A DNA stretch of 64,000 bases from Gammaproteobacteria bacterium (GTDB lineage: Bacteria; Pseudomonadota; Gammaproteobacteria; SZUA-229): positions 96,051 through 160,050 of the forward strand of contig JABDRN010000026.1 in NCBI GenBank assembly GCA_013041745.1, in the 5' to 3' direction. Position numbers and translations under genes: made by a program. Numbering within the stretch: the first letter of the stretch is position 1; every line of letters starts with the position of its first letter. Of the stretch, positions 1 through 8,209 are shown in pieces. The notes under the pieces were generated by a model. That model was not told the origin of the DNA. It did no database searches and worked only from the letters and a program-made list of their open reading frames with translations.

Positions 1-2
1 AC

Positions 3-59
3 CTGCTCAACCGCCTGGATAAAGTTTTCGGGCAGGAACAGATAGAGATAATGTACTAG
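3..59 (+). CDS. 3' end of an unrecognised gene (partial)
   Basis: An open frame enters from the left edge and ends at TAG, giving the 18 residues LLNRLDKVFGQEQIEIMY. It is too short to assign to a family. It lies directly before AT-rich repeat sequence and is not in frame with the ClC remnant downstream. It could be a chance open frame, so confidence is low. Confidence 0.25.
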   Translation: MLNRLDKVFGQEQIEIMY

Positions 60-82
60 ATAGCAGTGAATAACTAACAATT

Positions 83-219
83 AATAGTGAATAGTTAAAA
101 ACACATGCTTTGAAATAACCTGGATGCTTTAATTAATTGTCAGGTTAAAATTCACTATTCACTATTCACTATTCACTATTCACTATTCACTATTCACTGT
201 TCACTATTCACTATTCATT
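83..219. repeat. Heptanucleotide tandem array with an inverted-repeat leader
   Basis: From 150 to 219 there are ten consecutive 7-bp units of ATTCACT: eight exact, one GTTCACT and a final degenerate ATTCATT. The preceding 65 bp carry the complementary sequence AATAGTGAATAGTTAAA (83-99) and an inner dyad TAACCTG/CAGGTTA, so the whole can fold back on itself. The identical 17-mer AATAGTGAATAGTTAAA recurs at 61716-61732 between prfB and lysS. This looks like a dispersed short repeat whose 7-bp unit has expanded here. Confidence 0.85.
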
Positions 220-463
220 TGTAATACTTGGCATGATCGGTTACTTCACCGGTGTCGTACAAACACCGATAACCGCCTTTGTCATCGTCATGGAGATGAC
301 CGACAATCAGGAACTGGTGCTTGCGATGATGGCCACAGCTTTGATCGCATCGGCGACATCCAGGCTAATCTGCAAGAAGCCGATTTACGAAGCACTGGCG
401 GAAAATCTGCTGGCTATGATGTCAGACAAACAAAGCCGAGAAGCGAAAGGTACTCACCAGTAA
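218..463 (+). pseudogene. 3' remnant of a ClC-family chloride channel
   Basis: The ORF encodes about 76 residues matching the last transmembrane helices of ClC chloride channels and H+/Cl- antiporters, including a GVVQTPITAFVIVMEMTDN segment and a CKKPIYEALAENLL tail. Full-length family members have about 400 residues or more, so most of the protein is missing, including the selectivity-filter and gating-glutamate regions. ClC-like sequence can be read in frame upstream of the ATG at 233 (FVILGM), right up to the heptamer array, and stops there. The array therefore sits at the breakpoint. The fragment ends 6 bp from the convergent acr3. It is either a decayed gene or an assembly join at the repeat; function is not expected. 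Confidence 0.75.
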
Positions 464-469
464 AAGAAA

Positions 470-1582
470 TCATTTTGACGGACAGCATTCGTCATACCGG
501 GTGATGCCGTCACGCTTCTCATACCAGTCTACGGTTGAATTGACAACACGAACGGCTAACAGCATGACCGGCACTTCGATCAGGACGCCGACGACAGTCG
601 CCAGTGCAGCGCCTGACTCAAAACCAAATAGAGCGATTGCAGTAGCAACGGCAAGTTCGAAAAAATTACTGGCACCGATCAATGCGGAAGGTCCAGCGAC
701 ACAGTGCGGTGACTTTACGGCACGGTTGAGCAGGTAGGCTAGTCCTGAATTGAACAATACCTGTATCAGGATAGGTACAGCCAGCAATAAGATAATCAAA
801 GGCTGCTTTAAAATCTGCTCACCCTGAAAGCCGAACAGTAAAACCAGTGTCGTAAGTAATGCGCCCAGAGACCAGGGGTGAAGTGTCCTGAGTGCACTGT
901 CCAGCCGCTTTGGTCCAGCGTCGCCAGCAAGGAATAGTCTGCGCAATATATTGGCGATTATCAGTGGCACAACGATGTATAGCAACACGGATAGAAACAG
1001 TGTGTCCCAGGGAACCGAGATGGACGACAAGCCAAGCAACAGGGCAACGATCGGCGCAAATGCAAACACCATGATGACATCGTTTAATGCGACCTGTGTC
1101 AGCGTGAAATGGGGTTCACCGCGTGACAGGTTGCTCCAGACAAACACCATCGCAGTACAGGGCGCAGCTGCTAACAGGATGAGCCCGGCAATATAGCTGT
1201 CGATCTGGTCTTCCGGTAACCAGCCTCGAAACAGGTAGCCAATAAACAGCCAGCCCAGTAATGCCATCGAAAACGGTTTTACTCCCCAGTTAACAAACAG
1301 GGTGACACCAATACCACGCCAGTGTACACCGACATCTTTCAATGCTCCCAGATCGATCTTGAGTAACATCGGAATGATCATCAACCAGATCAGGAATGCA
1401 ACGGGCATGTTTATCTGCGCGATTTCTAGTTGGCCGATGCTCTGAAAAAACTGTGGTGCCAGATGACCGAGTCCGATTCCGGCAATGATGCAAAGTGCCA
1501 CCCACAGGGTAAGGTAACGTTCGAAAATACCCATATCAGCATTCGCTGATCGTTTTACAGTGGCCTCACATTGCAATGACAT
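470..1582 (-). CDS. acr3: Arsenite efflux transporter, Acr3 family
   Basis: This 370-residue polytopic membrane protein has about ten hydrophobic segments and the Acr3 signature APCTAMVFVW, whose cysteine (about residue 142) is the one required for As(III) transport in characterised Acr3 proteins. It should export arsenite across the inner membrane using the proton motive force. The chosen ATG has an AGGTAGG ribosome site 5 nt upstream; an alternative Met at residue 17 (MGIFERYL) would be closer to the usual family N-terminus. It is the last gene of arsR-arsC-acr3, 5 bp after arsC, so it should be induced with them. The bacterial literature often labels this family ArsB, although ArsB proper is a different family. 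Confidence 0.93.
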   Translation of the reverse strand: MSLQCEATVKRSANADMGIFERYLTLWVALCIIAGIGLGHLAPQFFQSIGQLEIAQINMPVAFLIWLMIIPMLLKIDLGALKDVGVHWRGIGVTLFVNWGVKPFSMALLGWLFIGYLFRGWLPEDQIDSYIAGLILLAAAPCTAMVFVWSNLSRGEPHFTLTQVALNDVIMVFAFAPIVALLLGLSSISVPWDTLFLSVLLYIVVPLIIANILRRLFLAGDAGPKRLDSALRTLHPWSLGALLTTLVLLFGFQGEQILKQPLIILLLAVPILIQVLFNSGLAYLLNRAVKSPHCVAGPSALIGASNFFELAVATAIALFGFESGAALATVVGVLIEVPVMLLAVRVVNSTVDWYEKRDGITRYDECCPSK

Positions 1583-1587
1583 AATGC

Positions 1588-2025
1588 CTACCTACTCATA
1601 TCTTGACGAAGTTGCTGCAACAGGTCGTTAACACGTTGCCTGATATCATCACGACTGGCACGAAAGACATCCATGATCTCTTCTTCAGAACCTTCCGCTT
1701 TCGCGGGATCATCCAGCGGCCAGTGGATTTTGTCAGTACCAGCTGGTAATACAGGGCAATGCTCATCGGCATGGCCGCAGACTGTGACTACCAGGTCTGC
1801 CTGTTCGAGCATCTCATCGCTTACTTTAGTCGATTCCTGTTCGGAGATATCGGCACCTGCCTGCTTCATTACTTCGATAGCACGCGGATTTTTTCCATGT
1901 GTCTCGATGCCGGCAGACTGAACTTCAAATAATGCACGGCCATATAATTTGGCCCAGCCTTCAGCCATCTGTGATCGGCAGGAGTTACCTGTACATAAAA
2001 ATAAAATGTTGTATTTTTCTTTCAC
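1588..2025 (-). CDS. arsC: Arsenate reductase, thioredoxin-coupled LMW-phosphatase type
   Basis: The protein reduces arsenate to arsenite for export by Acr3. The P-loop CTGNSCR (CX5R) lies near the N-terminus, and a second pair of cysteines in [11 protein letters not shown] matches the relay cysteines of the thioredoxin-dependent enzymes such as that of plasmid pI258. The ORF track starts at 2139, but that extension runs through the end of arsR. A GTG at 2025 preceded by GGA at suitable spacing gives 145 residues, the usual family length, beginning just before the [13 protein letters not shown] strand. It lies 22 bp after arsR. A thioredoxin 2 gene is present at 16.9 kb; whether it is the reductant is unknown. 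Confidence 0.92.
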   Translation of the reverse strand: MKEKYNILFLCTGNSCRSQMAEGWAKLYGRALFEVQSAGIETHGKNPRAIEVMKQAGADISEQESTKVSDEMLEQADLVVTVCGHADEHCPVLPAGTDKIHWPLDDPAKAEGSEEEIMDVFRASRDDIRQRVNDLLQQLRQDMSR

Positions 2026-2047
2026 GATAATTCCACATGCTGCAGGC

Positions 2048-2401
2048 CTAGGCGCAGCAGGCTTTTCCTGGTCTGTCGACCATATTGTCGAGTATCTTTC
2101 TGTCTGAGATAAACGGTTCAGTTTCACGAACACCGTCAAGGGTCGTCTGCAGGATCTTTAGTGCCCAACCCTGCAGATCAGGATTGATGCGGTAGTTCAT
2201 CCAGGTGCCATCGCGGCGGGCGATGAGCACGCCGGCTTCGCGCAGGTGTGCCAGGTGACGCGATATTTTGGGTTGCGACAGGTTAAGTGCATGTGTCAGC
2301 TCACAGACGCATAATTCACCTTCCGTCTGCATCAAAAGCAGGCAGCGTAACCGGGTACTGTCGGCCAGCATCTTAAAAAAAGTATCGGTTTCATTTAGCA
2401 T
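2048..2401 (-). CDS. arsR: Arsenite-responsive repressor, ArsR/SmtB family
   Basis: A 117-residue winged-helix repressor whose first recognisable segment is [16 protein letters not shown] and whose metal-binding helix carries ELCVCEL, the paired-cysteine motif of arsenite sensors. The recognition helix follows ([19 protein letters not shown]). The C-terminus has a further CC pair that might add a thiol ligand. It heads the arsR-arsC-acr3 operon and should repress it until As(III) or Sb(III) binds. The promoter lies so close that the predicted transcription start coincides with the ATG, so the message may be leaderless. Confidence 0.93.
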   Translation of the reverse strand: MLNETDTFFKMLADSTRLRCLLLMQTEGELCVCELTHALNLSQPKISRHLAHLREAGVLIARRDGTWMNYRINPDLQGWALKILQTTLDGVRETEPFISDRKILDNMVDRPGKACCA

Positions 2402-2407
2402 CGGTAC

Positions 2408-2436
2408 AATATACGTATAAACATATATATGGTCAA
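2408..2436 (-). promoter_or_regulatory. Sigma-70 promoter of the ars operon
   Basis: On the minus strand TTGACC (2431-2436) is followed by a 17-bp spacer and TATATT (2408-2413). Only 6 nt separate the -10 box from the arsR ATG. The spacer and -10 overlap alternating TATA/ATACGTAT palindromes suitable as an ArsR operator. Box quality and spacing are close to ideal. Confidence 0.75.
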
Positions 2437-2730
2437 GCGTATATAACAGTTTTTCAGAAACATTTATCTAGTGTCTATCAATTACATCTAACGTCCGCTA
2501 TTGGCTGATAGCAGGGCAGATCTGATTCAAGCTCGAGTCCCATCGGCTTAGGCTTTTCGTTTTTCGCCTTCGACTTCTAACTGGAGTAAACACATATGAA
2601 GGTTCCATGAGTTAGCCTAATGATAACTGAGTGAGGCTTTCATTATTATTCAGTTTAACCGTGTCTGGTCTGGACATGAGTTTCATGTAAGAATATATCT
2701 TCTTTGTTTGATCGCTCAGGAAATCTCTTC
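2414..2730. other. Intergenic region between arsR and the PA2779-like gene
   Basis: Besides the divergent ars promoter, this stretch holds a sequence TAACGTCCGCT followed by ATTGG (2489-2504). The same 11-mer, then TTTGG, is found inverted at the right end of the window (63858-63868). I see no credible ORF or RNA gene here. Confidence 0.5.
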
Positions 2731-3117
2731 ATGAACTTAATACATCGTACTCTGCTACTAGTTTTATCGTTTACCTTGGTTTTGCTACCCGTGGCTAATG
2801 CTCAGGCTGCTCTGGTTGCAAATGGTCAACTCATTCAACAGTTTCAGCAGGTCAGTGATAAAGATGCTTTGCTGCAGACCATTAATCGCTCAGACGTTCA
2901 GGAACAGCTGTCAGATATGGGTGTGAGTACTGCTGATATCGAGAATCGCATTAACCAGATGACCGGTGAAGAGATCGCTCAACTGAATCAGCAGATAAAT
3001 GAACTGCCGGCTGGCGGTGATATTGTTGGCATCATAGTCCTTTTATTCATAGTCTTTGTAATAACGGATGTGATAGGTGCAACGGATATCTTCCCATTCA
3101 TTCATCCCGTTAAGTAA
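2731..3117 (+). CDS. PA2779-family small exported/membrane protein
   Basis: The 128-residue product has a signal peptide or first membrane helix (LLLVLSFTLVLLPVANAQA), a polar helical middle and a C-terminal hydrophobic helix (GIIVLLFIVFVITDVIG) ending near the C-terminus. This matches the conserved Pseudomonas PA2779 family of unknown function, which is normally paired with a PA2778-type peptidase, as here. I chose the ATG at 2731, preceded by AGGAAA, over the upstream in-frame TTG at 2704. The next gene starts 10 bp downstream, so the two are probably co-transcribed. The localisation is inferred from hydrophobicity; the activity is unknown. Confidence 0.75.
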   Translation: MNLIHRTLLLVLSFTLVLLPVANAQAALVANGQLIQQFQQVSDKDALLQTINRSDVQEQLSDMGVSTADIENRINQMTGEEIAQLNQQINELPAGGDIVGIIVLLFIVFVITDVIGATDIFPFIHPVK

Positions 3118-3127
3118 CTTATAATGA

Positions 3128-4096
3128 ATGAAAATTCTAAGCCTGGTTTTAAGCCTGCTGATGCTGTGCAGTTGCGCTTCAACACCACAGAGCAGGGAGA
3201 TACATAATAACGGGCCAGGTTCGTTGCCGACTGCAGTCGAACTGTCAGATACACCGTTCTTTCCGCAGACAGACTACCAATGCGGACCTGCTGCACTGGC
3301 GACAGTGTTGCAAACCCATGGTATCGAAGCTTCACCTGAAAAGTTATCCAGTCAGGTTTATATTCCCGGGCGTAAAGGTAGCCTGCAGATTGAGATGACT
3401 GCGGCGACCCGACGCTATGGAATGCTTCCTTATAAATTAGAACCAAGCTTGCTTGACCTGTTCGCTGAAATACATGCTGGTAATCCGGTACTGGTACTGC
3501 AGAATCTTGGATTTGAATGGTATCCCAATTGGCATTATGCGGTTGTTGTTGGCTATGATACTGATAATAATGAGATCATTCTACGTTCCGGTACGACAAG
3601 ACGTTGGGTTGCACCTCTCGAAGTATTTGAGCGCACATGGCAGCGCGCTGATTTCTGGGCGCTGGTCATCGTACCAGTCGGCCAGGTACCAGACACTGCC
3701 AGGCCCCTGTCTTTTCTAAAAACAGTTTATGCCTTCGAAGAAACAGGTAAGCCGAAACTGGCATTTAAGTCTTATCGATCTGCCAGCGAGCGATGGCCTG
3801 AAATTAGTCTCACCTGGATGGCACTTGGTAATATAGCCCTGGTTAACCAGGATCTGCCAGAAGCAATCCGCGCATTTAATATTGCGATAAGTCTTGAACC
3901 TGATTTAAGTTCGGGCTGGAATAACCTGGCTTATGCATTACGTGCCTATGGTTGTGCAGGACAGGCTCAGGCGGCGCTTTCCTGCGGGTTGAGTATCACC
4001 CCCGATGACAGCAACCTGCAGGATTCAAAGCGAGACCTTTTCGATGGGTCTATAGATAGTAGTAATGTCGAGTGTCCAATCATTCAGTGTGATTGA
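3128..4096 (+). CDS. PA2778-family C39-like cysteine peptidase lipoprotein with TPRs
   Basis: A lipobox LMLCSC in the first 16 residues marks a lipoprotein. The body is a C39-like papain-fold domain: YQCGPAALATVL carries the probable catalytic Cys, and NWHYAVVVGYD the His, with the third residue less certain. The last third has TPR-like helices (LTWMALGNIALVNQDLPEA and a second copy). This matches the PA2778 family. C39 peptidases usually cut double-glycine leader peptides, but there is no ABC transporter here, so the substrate is unknown. The gene lies 10 bp downstream of the PA2779-like gene, which suggests that protein as partner or substrate. Confidence 0.8.
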   Translation: MKILSLVLSLLMLCSCASTPQSREIHNNGPGSLPTAVELSDTPFFPQTDYQCGPAALATVLQTHGIEASPEKLSSQVYIPGRKGSLQIEMTAATRRYGMLPYKLEPSLLDLFAEIHAGNPVLVLQNLGFEWYPNWHYAVVVGYDTDNNEIILRSGTTRRWVAPLEVFERTWQRADFWALVIVPVGQVPDTARPLSFLKTVYAFEETGKPKLAFKSYRSASERWPEISLTWMALGNIALVNQDLPEAIRAFNIAISLEPDLSSGWNNLAYALRAYGCAGQAQAALSCGLSITPDDSNLQDSKRDLFDGSIDSSNVECPIIQCD

Positions 4097-4230
4097 ATGT
4101 GCAGCTAGCATTATAAATGGTGCATGGTTGGGCGCTAATATCAGACTGATGTTTGCTGCGGTGCCAGCACTAAAAATCATTGATCGATCGAAAGCGTTCC
4201 TTTAAGCAAAGCTGATAACTGATAGCAGGA

Positions 4231-4788
4231 CTAAGTGGTGAAGGACTGACTGGCTTTTGGCTTCTTCAGCAAAACATAAACCGCACCGTTGCCGCCATCT
4301 TTAGGCTGCGCCGAATGAAATGCCAGCACATTATCAACGGCTCTAAGCCAGCGGTTAAGCATTGGTTTGATGACTGGTTTGTCCTTGGAACGAAAACCTT
4401 TGCCATGCACGATGATAACATGGCGCAGGCCGGCGGCCTCACAATCGCCGAGAAATACCTGCAGCTCTTTTCTAGCCTCTGCCACGGTTAGTCCATGCAG
4501 GTCGAGTAAGTGCTCGACGGGCTGCTTTCCCTGGCGCAGTTTTTTCAGCACGCTGTGTTGCAACCCGCTGCGGGAAAAACTGAGGATGTCGGGGCACTCT
4601 TCGATAATTTCCGCATCGGAGAACGCATCGTCGATAGTAAAGCTGTCTATATTCGCGATGGCCTGCTTAAGCGGTTTTTTAGGTGGTTTCTTAATCTTTA
4701 CCTTATTATCAGATTTTAACGGCGTAACATCACGCATTTCCGCGAGAAATAGCGATTCTTCTTCATTTTTTGTTGAATCATCACTCAT
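4231..4788 (-). CDS. smrA: Smr-domain protein, SmrA/YdaL-like
   Basis: The 185-residue protein begins with an LFLAEMRDVTPLK segment typical of YdaL/SmrA. It ends in a small MutS-related domain with LLDLHGLTVAEAR and IVHGKGFRS, the conserved DLHG and HGKG motifs. Smr domains act as nucleases; the relative SmrB rescues collided ribosomes by cutting mRNA, whereas SmrA's cellular role is less defined. The linker is lysine/proline-rich (KIKKPPKKPLK). It is transcribed divergently from surE across about 66 bp. The SmrA rather than SmrB assignment rests on the N-terminal segment and is moderately sure. Confidence 0.85.
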   Translation of the reverse strand: MSDDSTKNEEESLFLAEMRDVTPLKSDNKVKIKKPPKKPLKQAIANIDSFTIDDAFSDAEIIEECPDILSFSRSGLQHSVLKKLRQGKQPVEHLLDLHGLTVAEARKELQVFLGDCEAAGLRHVIIVHGKGFRSKDKPVIKPMLNRWLRAVDNVLAFHSAQPKDGGNGAVYVLLKKPKASQSFTT

Positions 4789-4854
4789 CAGGACTCGCTC
4801 AATAAGGTATAGTTACGGCTTATTTTATCGTTAATTATTGATCTTGTAACGCGT

Positions 4855-5604
4855 GTGAATATTTTAGTTTCCAATGATGATGGTTACCGGGCACCGGGCA
4901 TTGCGGTGCTCGCCGAGGCGCTTTCGCTTGAGCATGAGGTATCGGTGGTAGCACCTGAGCGTAACTGTAGCGGAGCGAGCAATTCGCTGACCCTGGAACG
5001 CGGTCTGCGTGCCAGCAAGGTTGCCGAGAATTCTTATTTTGTCGATGGTACCCCGACCGATACGGTGCACCTGGCCGTGACCGGCCTGCTGGATAAAACA
5101 CCTGATATGGTCGTATCCGGTATCAATGCCGGCGCCAATATGGGTGATGATGTTTTATATTCGGGCACCGTTGCCGCAGCAATGGAGGGCAGGCATCTCG
5201 GCTTGCCGGCGATCGCGGTGTCGATGGATTCTTTTACCCCGGAGCATTATGAAACAGCTGCCAAAGCAGTAGTAAAACTGCTTGCTGATCTGAAACAGGC
5301 GTCCTTTGCTGCTAATACGATTCTGAACATAAATGTGCCTGATATACCCTGGACTGAGATCAAAGGATTTAAGGCGACCCGCCTGGGTAACCGGCATAAG
5401 TCCGAAGGGATGATAATCCAGAAAGATCCCCGCGGTGATCCGATGTACTGGGTCGGCCCGCCAGGCGAAGCGCAGGATGCTGGTGAGGGCACTGATTTTC
5501 ATGCCGTCAGCCAGCATTATGTGTCCATTACACCACTACAGATCGACTTAACCCGATATAATACCCTGAACGAGCTGGAAGACTGGCTGAAGATACATAT
5601 ATAG
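4855..5604 (+). CDS. surE: 5'/3'-nucleotidase SurE
   Basis: A survival protein with nucleotidase and exopolyphosphatase activity. The metal site is seen in the N-terminal [11 protein letters not shown] and in [20 protein letters not shown]. The 249-residue length is normal. The start is a GTG at 4855, immediately before NILVSNDDG, with no strong ribosome site. It opens the surE-pcm-yqaA-nlpD-rpoS run, the classical gammaproteobacterial stationary-phase locus. Confidence 0.96.
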   Translation: MNILVSNDDGYRAPGIAVLAEALSLEHEVSVVAPERNCSGASNSLTLERGLRASKVAENSYFVDGTPTDTVHLAVTGLLDKTPDMVVSGINAGANMGDDVLYSGTVAAAMEGRHLGLPAIAVSMDSFTPEHYETAAKAVVKLLADLKQASFAANTILNINVPDIPWTEIKGFKATRLGNRHKSEGMIIQKDPRGDPMYWVGPPGEAQDAGEGTDFHAVSQHYVSITPLQIDLTRYNTLNELEDWLKIHI

Positions 5605-5649
5605 ATAAAGCACGACTAGATGATTAGTAACGACATTCAGGGTATAGGT

Positions 5650-6288
5650 ATGACCTCGCAGAGAACAAGGGATCGCCTTGTTGACCGCCTGCGTGATAAA
5701 GGTATAAAGAACGAAAGCGTGCTCGAAGTGATACGGACCACACCGCGGCATATCTTCGTCGATGAAGCGATGGCACATCGTGCTTATGAGGATACTGCAT
5801 TGCCGATCGGCCATGGCCAGACAATCTCTCAGCCATATATCGTTGCCAGGATGTCGGAGATTTTACTCGAAGGCGGTACGCCTGACGTGGTCCTCGAGGT
5901 CGGAACGGGCTCTGGTTATCAGTCGGCGATCCTGTCACGCCTGGTGCCTAAGGTTTATACGGTGGAGCGGATCAGCGCGCTTTTGCAAAAGGCACGAGAT
6001 GCGCACAGGAAGATGGGATTGATGAATGTTTTCTCCAAGCATAGTGATGGCTCATGGGGCTGGGAGCCAAATGCACCCTATGCTGCAATCATGGTGACAG
6101 CAGCACCAAAGACCGTGCCGCCAAGTCTGCTGCAACAACTTGCTGTCGGTGGTCGCATGGTAATTCCTGTTGGCTCTAGTGGTGGTGTTCAGGAACTGAA
6201 ACTTTATCTGCGAACGGCAGATGGTATAGAGGAGTCTACCTTGGAAATAGTGAACTTTGTTCCTCTTCTTGACGGAGCTGTACGATAA
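5650..6288 (+). CDS. pcm: Protein-L-isoaspartate O-methyltransferase
   Basis: The enzyme methylates isoaspartyl residues in damaged proteins to start their repair. The sequence shows [13 protein letters not shown], the SAM-binding [14 protein letters not shown] and [14 protein letters not shown], in the usual order. The ORF opens at 5620, but the internal ATG at 5650 ([14 protein letters not shown]) aligns with the normal Pcm N-terminus and is preceded by GG-rich sequence, so I prefer it; this gives 212 residues. It lies downstream of surE, and its stop overlaps the next start (TAATG). Confidence 0.95.
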   Translation: MTSQRTRDRLVDRLRDKGIKNESVLEVIRTTPRHIFVDEAMAHRAYEDTALPIGHGQTISQPYIVARMSEILLEGGTPDVVLEVGTGSGYQSAILSRLVPKVYTVERISALLQKARDAHRKMGLMNVFSKHSDGSWGWEPNAPYAAIMVTAAPKTVPPSLLQQLAVGGRMVIPVGSSGGVQELKLYLRTADGIEESTLEIVNFVPLLDGAVR

Positions 6289-6857
6289 TGATTTTTGCTG
6301 GTTTATATAATCGGGTGATGCGCTGGGCCGCACATCCGCATGCCGAGAGATACCTCGTTGGTGTCAGTATATTCGAATCGATCTTTTTTCCAATACCAAC
6401 TGCATTGATGGTCGCACCGATGGCGGTGGCTAAACCTGATAAGGCTGTTCGGATAGCATTGATCGCCACCTCGATGTCGGTTCTTGGGGGTGTTTTTGGA
6501 TATTACCTGGGCTATTTCGCAATCAGTGCAATAGAACCTGTGCTGCATGATGTCGGTTACTGGGATAAGTATATGACCGCACATCGCTGGTTTGAGGAGT
6601 GGGGCTTCTGGGCAGTGGTGGTAGCAGGATTTTCACCTATACCGTTTAAACTGTTCACCATATCTGCCGGTGCATTATCCATGGCACTGTTGCCTTTTGT
6701 GCTTGCGGCTATCGTCGGGCGGTCAGCGCACTTCTTCCTTGTTTCTTTGCTGATGGCGTGGGCAGGACCCAAAATGGAACCAGTCGTTAAAAAGTATATC
6801 GAATGGTTAGGCTGGGCCACTGTTGTATTGATCGGTGTTTTTATCTATTTCCACTAA
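6288..6857 (+). CDS. yqaA: YqaA/DedA-family inner membrane protein
   Basis: A 189-residue polytopic membrane protein of the SNARE-associated/DedA family, YqaA branch. It has four to five hydrophobic segments, an ESIFFPIPT motif near residue 30 and the diagnostic GFSPIPFKLFTISAG near residue 115. DedA relatives include flippases for undecaprenyl phosphate or phospholipid; the YqaA substrate is not established. The start overlaps the pcm stop and the end overlaps the nlpD start, so translation is probably coupled. A gene of this family is often found between pcm and nlpD. Confidence 0.9.
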   Translation: MIFAGLYNRVMRWAAHPHAERYLVGVSIFESIFFPIPTALMVAPMAVAKPDKAVRIALIATSMSVLGGVFGYYLGYFAISAIEPVLHDVGYWDKYMTAHRWFEEWGFWAVVVAGFSPIPFKLFTISAGALSMALLPFVLAAIVGRSAHFFLVSLLMAWAGPKMEPVVKKYIEWLGWATVVLIGVFIYFH

Positions 6858-7833
6858 TTTTAGGATTCTGTTTCGACAAGGTTGTTTTTTACTGGCAACG
6901 TTGGCGCTTTTTGTCTCACTTCAGTCCTGTTCGAGCAGTGGTAAAAAGTGGAATCCTGATGACTATACCGTCAAGTCGGGCGATACTGTTCATTCCATTG
7001 CCTGGCGATACGAGCTTGATGCTGATGATTTTGCTGCCTGGAATGGCATTTCAACATCTAAATCTATAAAGCCGGGACAGCGTTTACACACTCGCAAACC
7101 GGCTAATTTCGATTCTGAGAGGCGTAAACAGGTCGACAGATCGGTGGCTTACGCACCGAAGCCTGCAGCAGAACCGGTCAAAACAGAGCGCAACCAGGTT
7201 TATAAAAAGTGGGTGAAAGCTGAAAAAGGCGACACGCTGTATGGTATATCAAAACAATATGGTGTCAGTGTTGAACGGCTAGCGCAGCTCAACCAGTTGA
7301 AAAAGCCTTATCTCATCAAACCCGGGCAGACCATCTTTCTAAAACCACTGAAAGCACAAAGCCGTACCCCAGTCAGCGTACCCGGTAAATCTACGGTGAA
7401 AACAGACAAGAAATCACAGAGCGTCTCATCATACACACAATCGCAATCAGTCAGCTGGCCAAAGACCTTTCGCTGGCAGCGTCCTGCAAATGGAAAGATA
7501 GTAAAAAAATTCAGTCGCTGGCGTAATGATTCGAAGGGTATCGATATCGAGGGCAAACTGGGCAATGCTATTGTAGCATCCGCAGATGGCAAAGTTGTAT
7601 ATAGCGGCAATGGCCTGATAAGTTATGGCAACCTGATCATCATCAAACACAATAAATCATTCTTGAGTGCATATGCATATAACCGTAAATTACTGGTGCA
7701 GGAAGGGGATATGGTAAAAGCCGGGCAGAAGATTGCAGAGATGGGACGAAAAGATAAACTCAGCCCACGCCTGCATTTCGAGATTCGAAAAAATGGTAAA
7801 CCGGTTGATCCTTTAAAATATCTTCCGTGGTAA
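6835..7833 (+). CDS. nlpD: Murein hydrolase activator NlpD (LysM-LysM-LytM)
   Basis: An outer-membrane lipoprotein that activates septal amidases. A lipobox LQSC near residue 32 is followed by two LysM domains (YTVKSGDTVHSIAWRY near 44 and KAEKGDTLYGISKQY near 128) and a C-terminal M23/LytM fold. That fold lacks zinc-ligand histidines: the HxxxD position reads SKGID and the HxH position reads YAYN, while RLHFEIR is retained. This matches an activator, not a peptidase, as in E. coli NlpD. The start is uncertain. The only upstream initiator is a GTG at 6835 inside the end of yqaA, with no clear ribosome site. rpoS follows 376 bp later, as usual. Confidence 0.92.
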   Translation: MFLSISTNFRILFRQGCFLLATLALFVSLQSCSSSGKKWNPDDYTVKSGDTVHSIAWRYELDADDFAAWNGISTSKSIKPGQRLHTRKPANFDSERRKQVDRSVAYAPKPAAEPVKTERNQVYKKWVKAEKGDTLYGISKQYGVSVERLAQLNQLKKPYLIKPGQTIFLKPLKAQSRTPVSVPGKSTVKTDKKSQSVSSYTQSQSVSWPKTFRWQRPANGKIVKKFSRWRNDSKGIDIEGKLGNAIVASADGKVVYSGNGLISYGNLIIIKHNKSFLSAYAYNRKLLVQEGDMVKAGQKIAEMGRKDKLSPRLHFEIRKNGKPVDPLKYLPW

Positions 7834-8209
7834 TTTTCAGGTTTATTCAAGCAATGTTGATCATTGACTTAAATGCTTCGTTTTATGTAATTTCTTAAAA
7901 AGCTATTAAAAAAGCGACATTTCATATCTACCCTCACTACCCAAAGTGAATATTAGCTCTTGTGGTGTAAATTTGTAAAACCACAATATCATGTGGTTTA
8001 GCGAATAAACATAAATTAAATTCTAGTTTTTTTTAATAAATACTTGCTAATTAATTAGTTTTGATGATATAAGTTTTTCTAACGTAAGGGCTAACGTTAG
8101 AAGAACCTTGTAAGTCTATGGAATTAAAGGGAGTAGTGATTTCTCCAGCTTGCAAACTAAATGCGTAAAAAAAATAACTATAAAACACATTTTGGGGTGG
8201 GGTAAAATC
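7834..8209 (+). promoter_or_regulatory. rpoS upstream/leader region
   Basis: This 376-bp AT-rich gap precedes rpoS. It holds a perfect inverted repeat TCTAACGT (8078-8085) and ACGTTAGA (8094-8101) with an 8-nt loop, which also contains the direct repeat CTAACGT. The stem lies about 110 nt upstream of the rpoS start codon and could be an operator or an RNA hairpin. A purine-rich GGGGTGGGG stands just before the start. No ORF is credible here, and I could not pick a confident promoter. Confidence 0.5.

Noticed and set aside
150-219. CRISPR array
   Set aside because: Units are 7 bp with no spacers and no cas genes; it is a simple tandem repeat.
3128-4096. Bacteriocin-processing locus based on the C39-like domain
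   Set aside because: No ABC transporter, no double-glycine precursor and a lipoprotein signal; the PA2778 family is a better fit.
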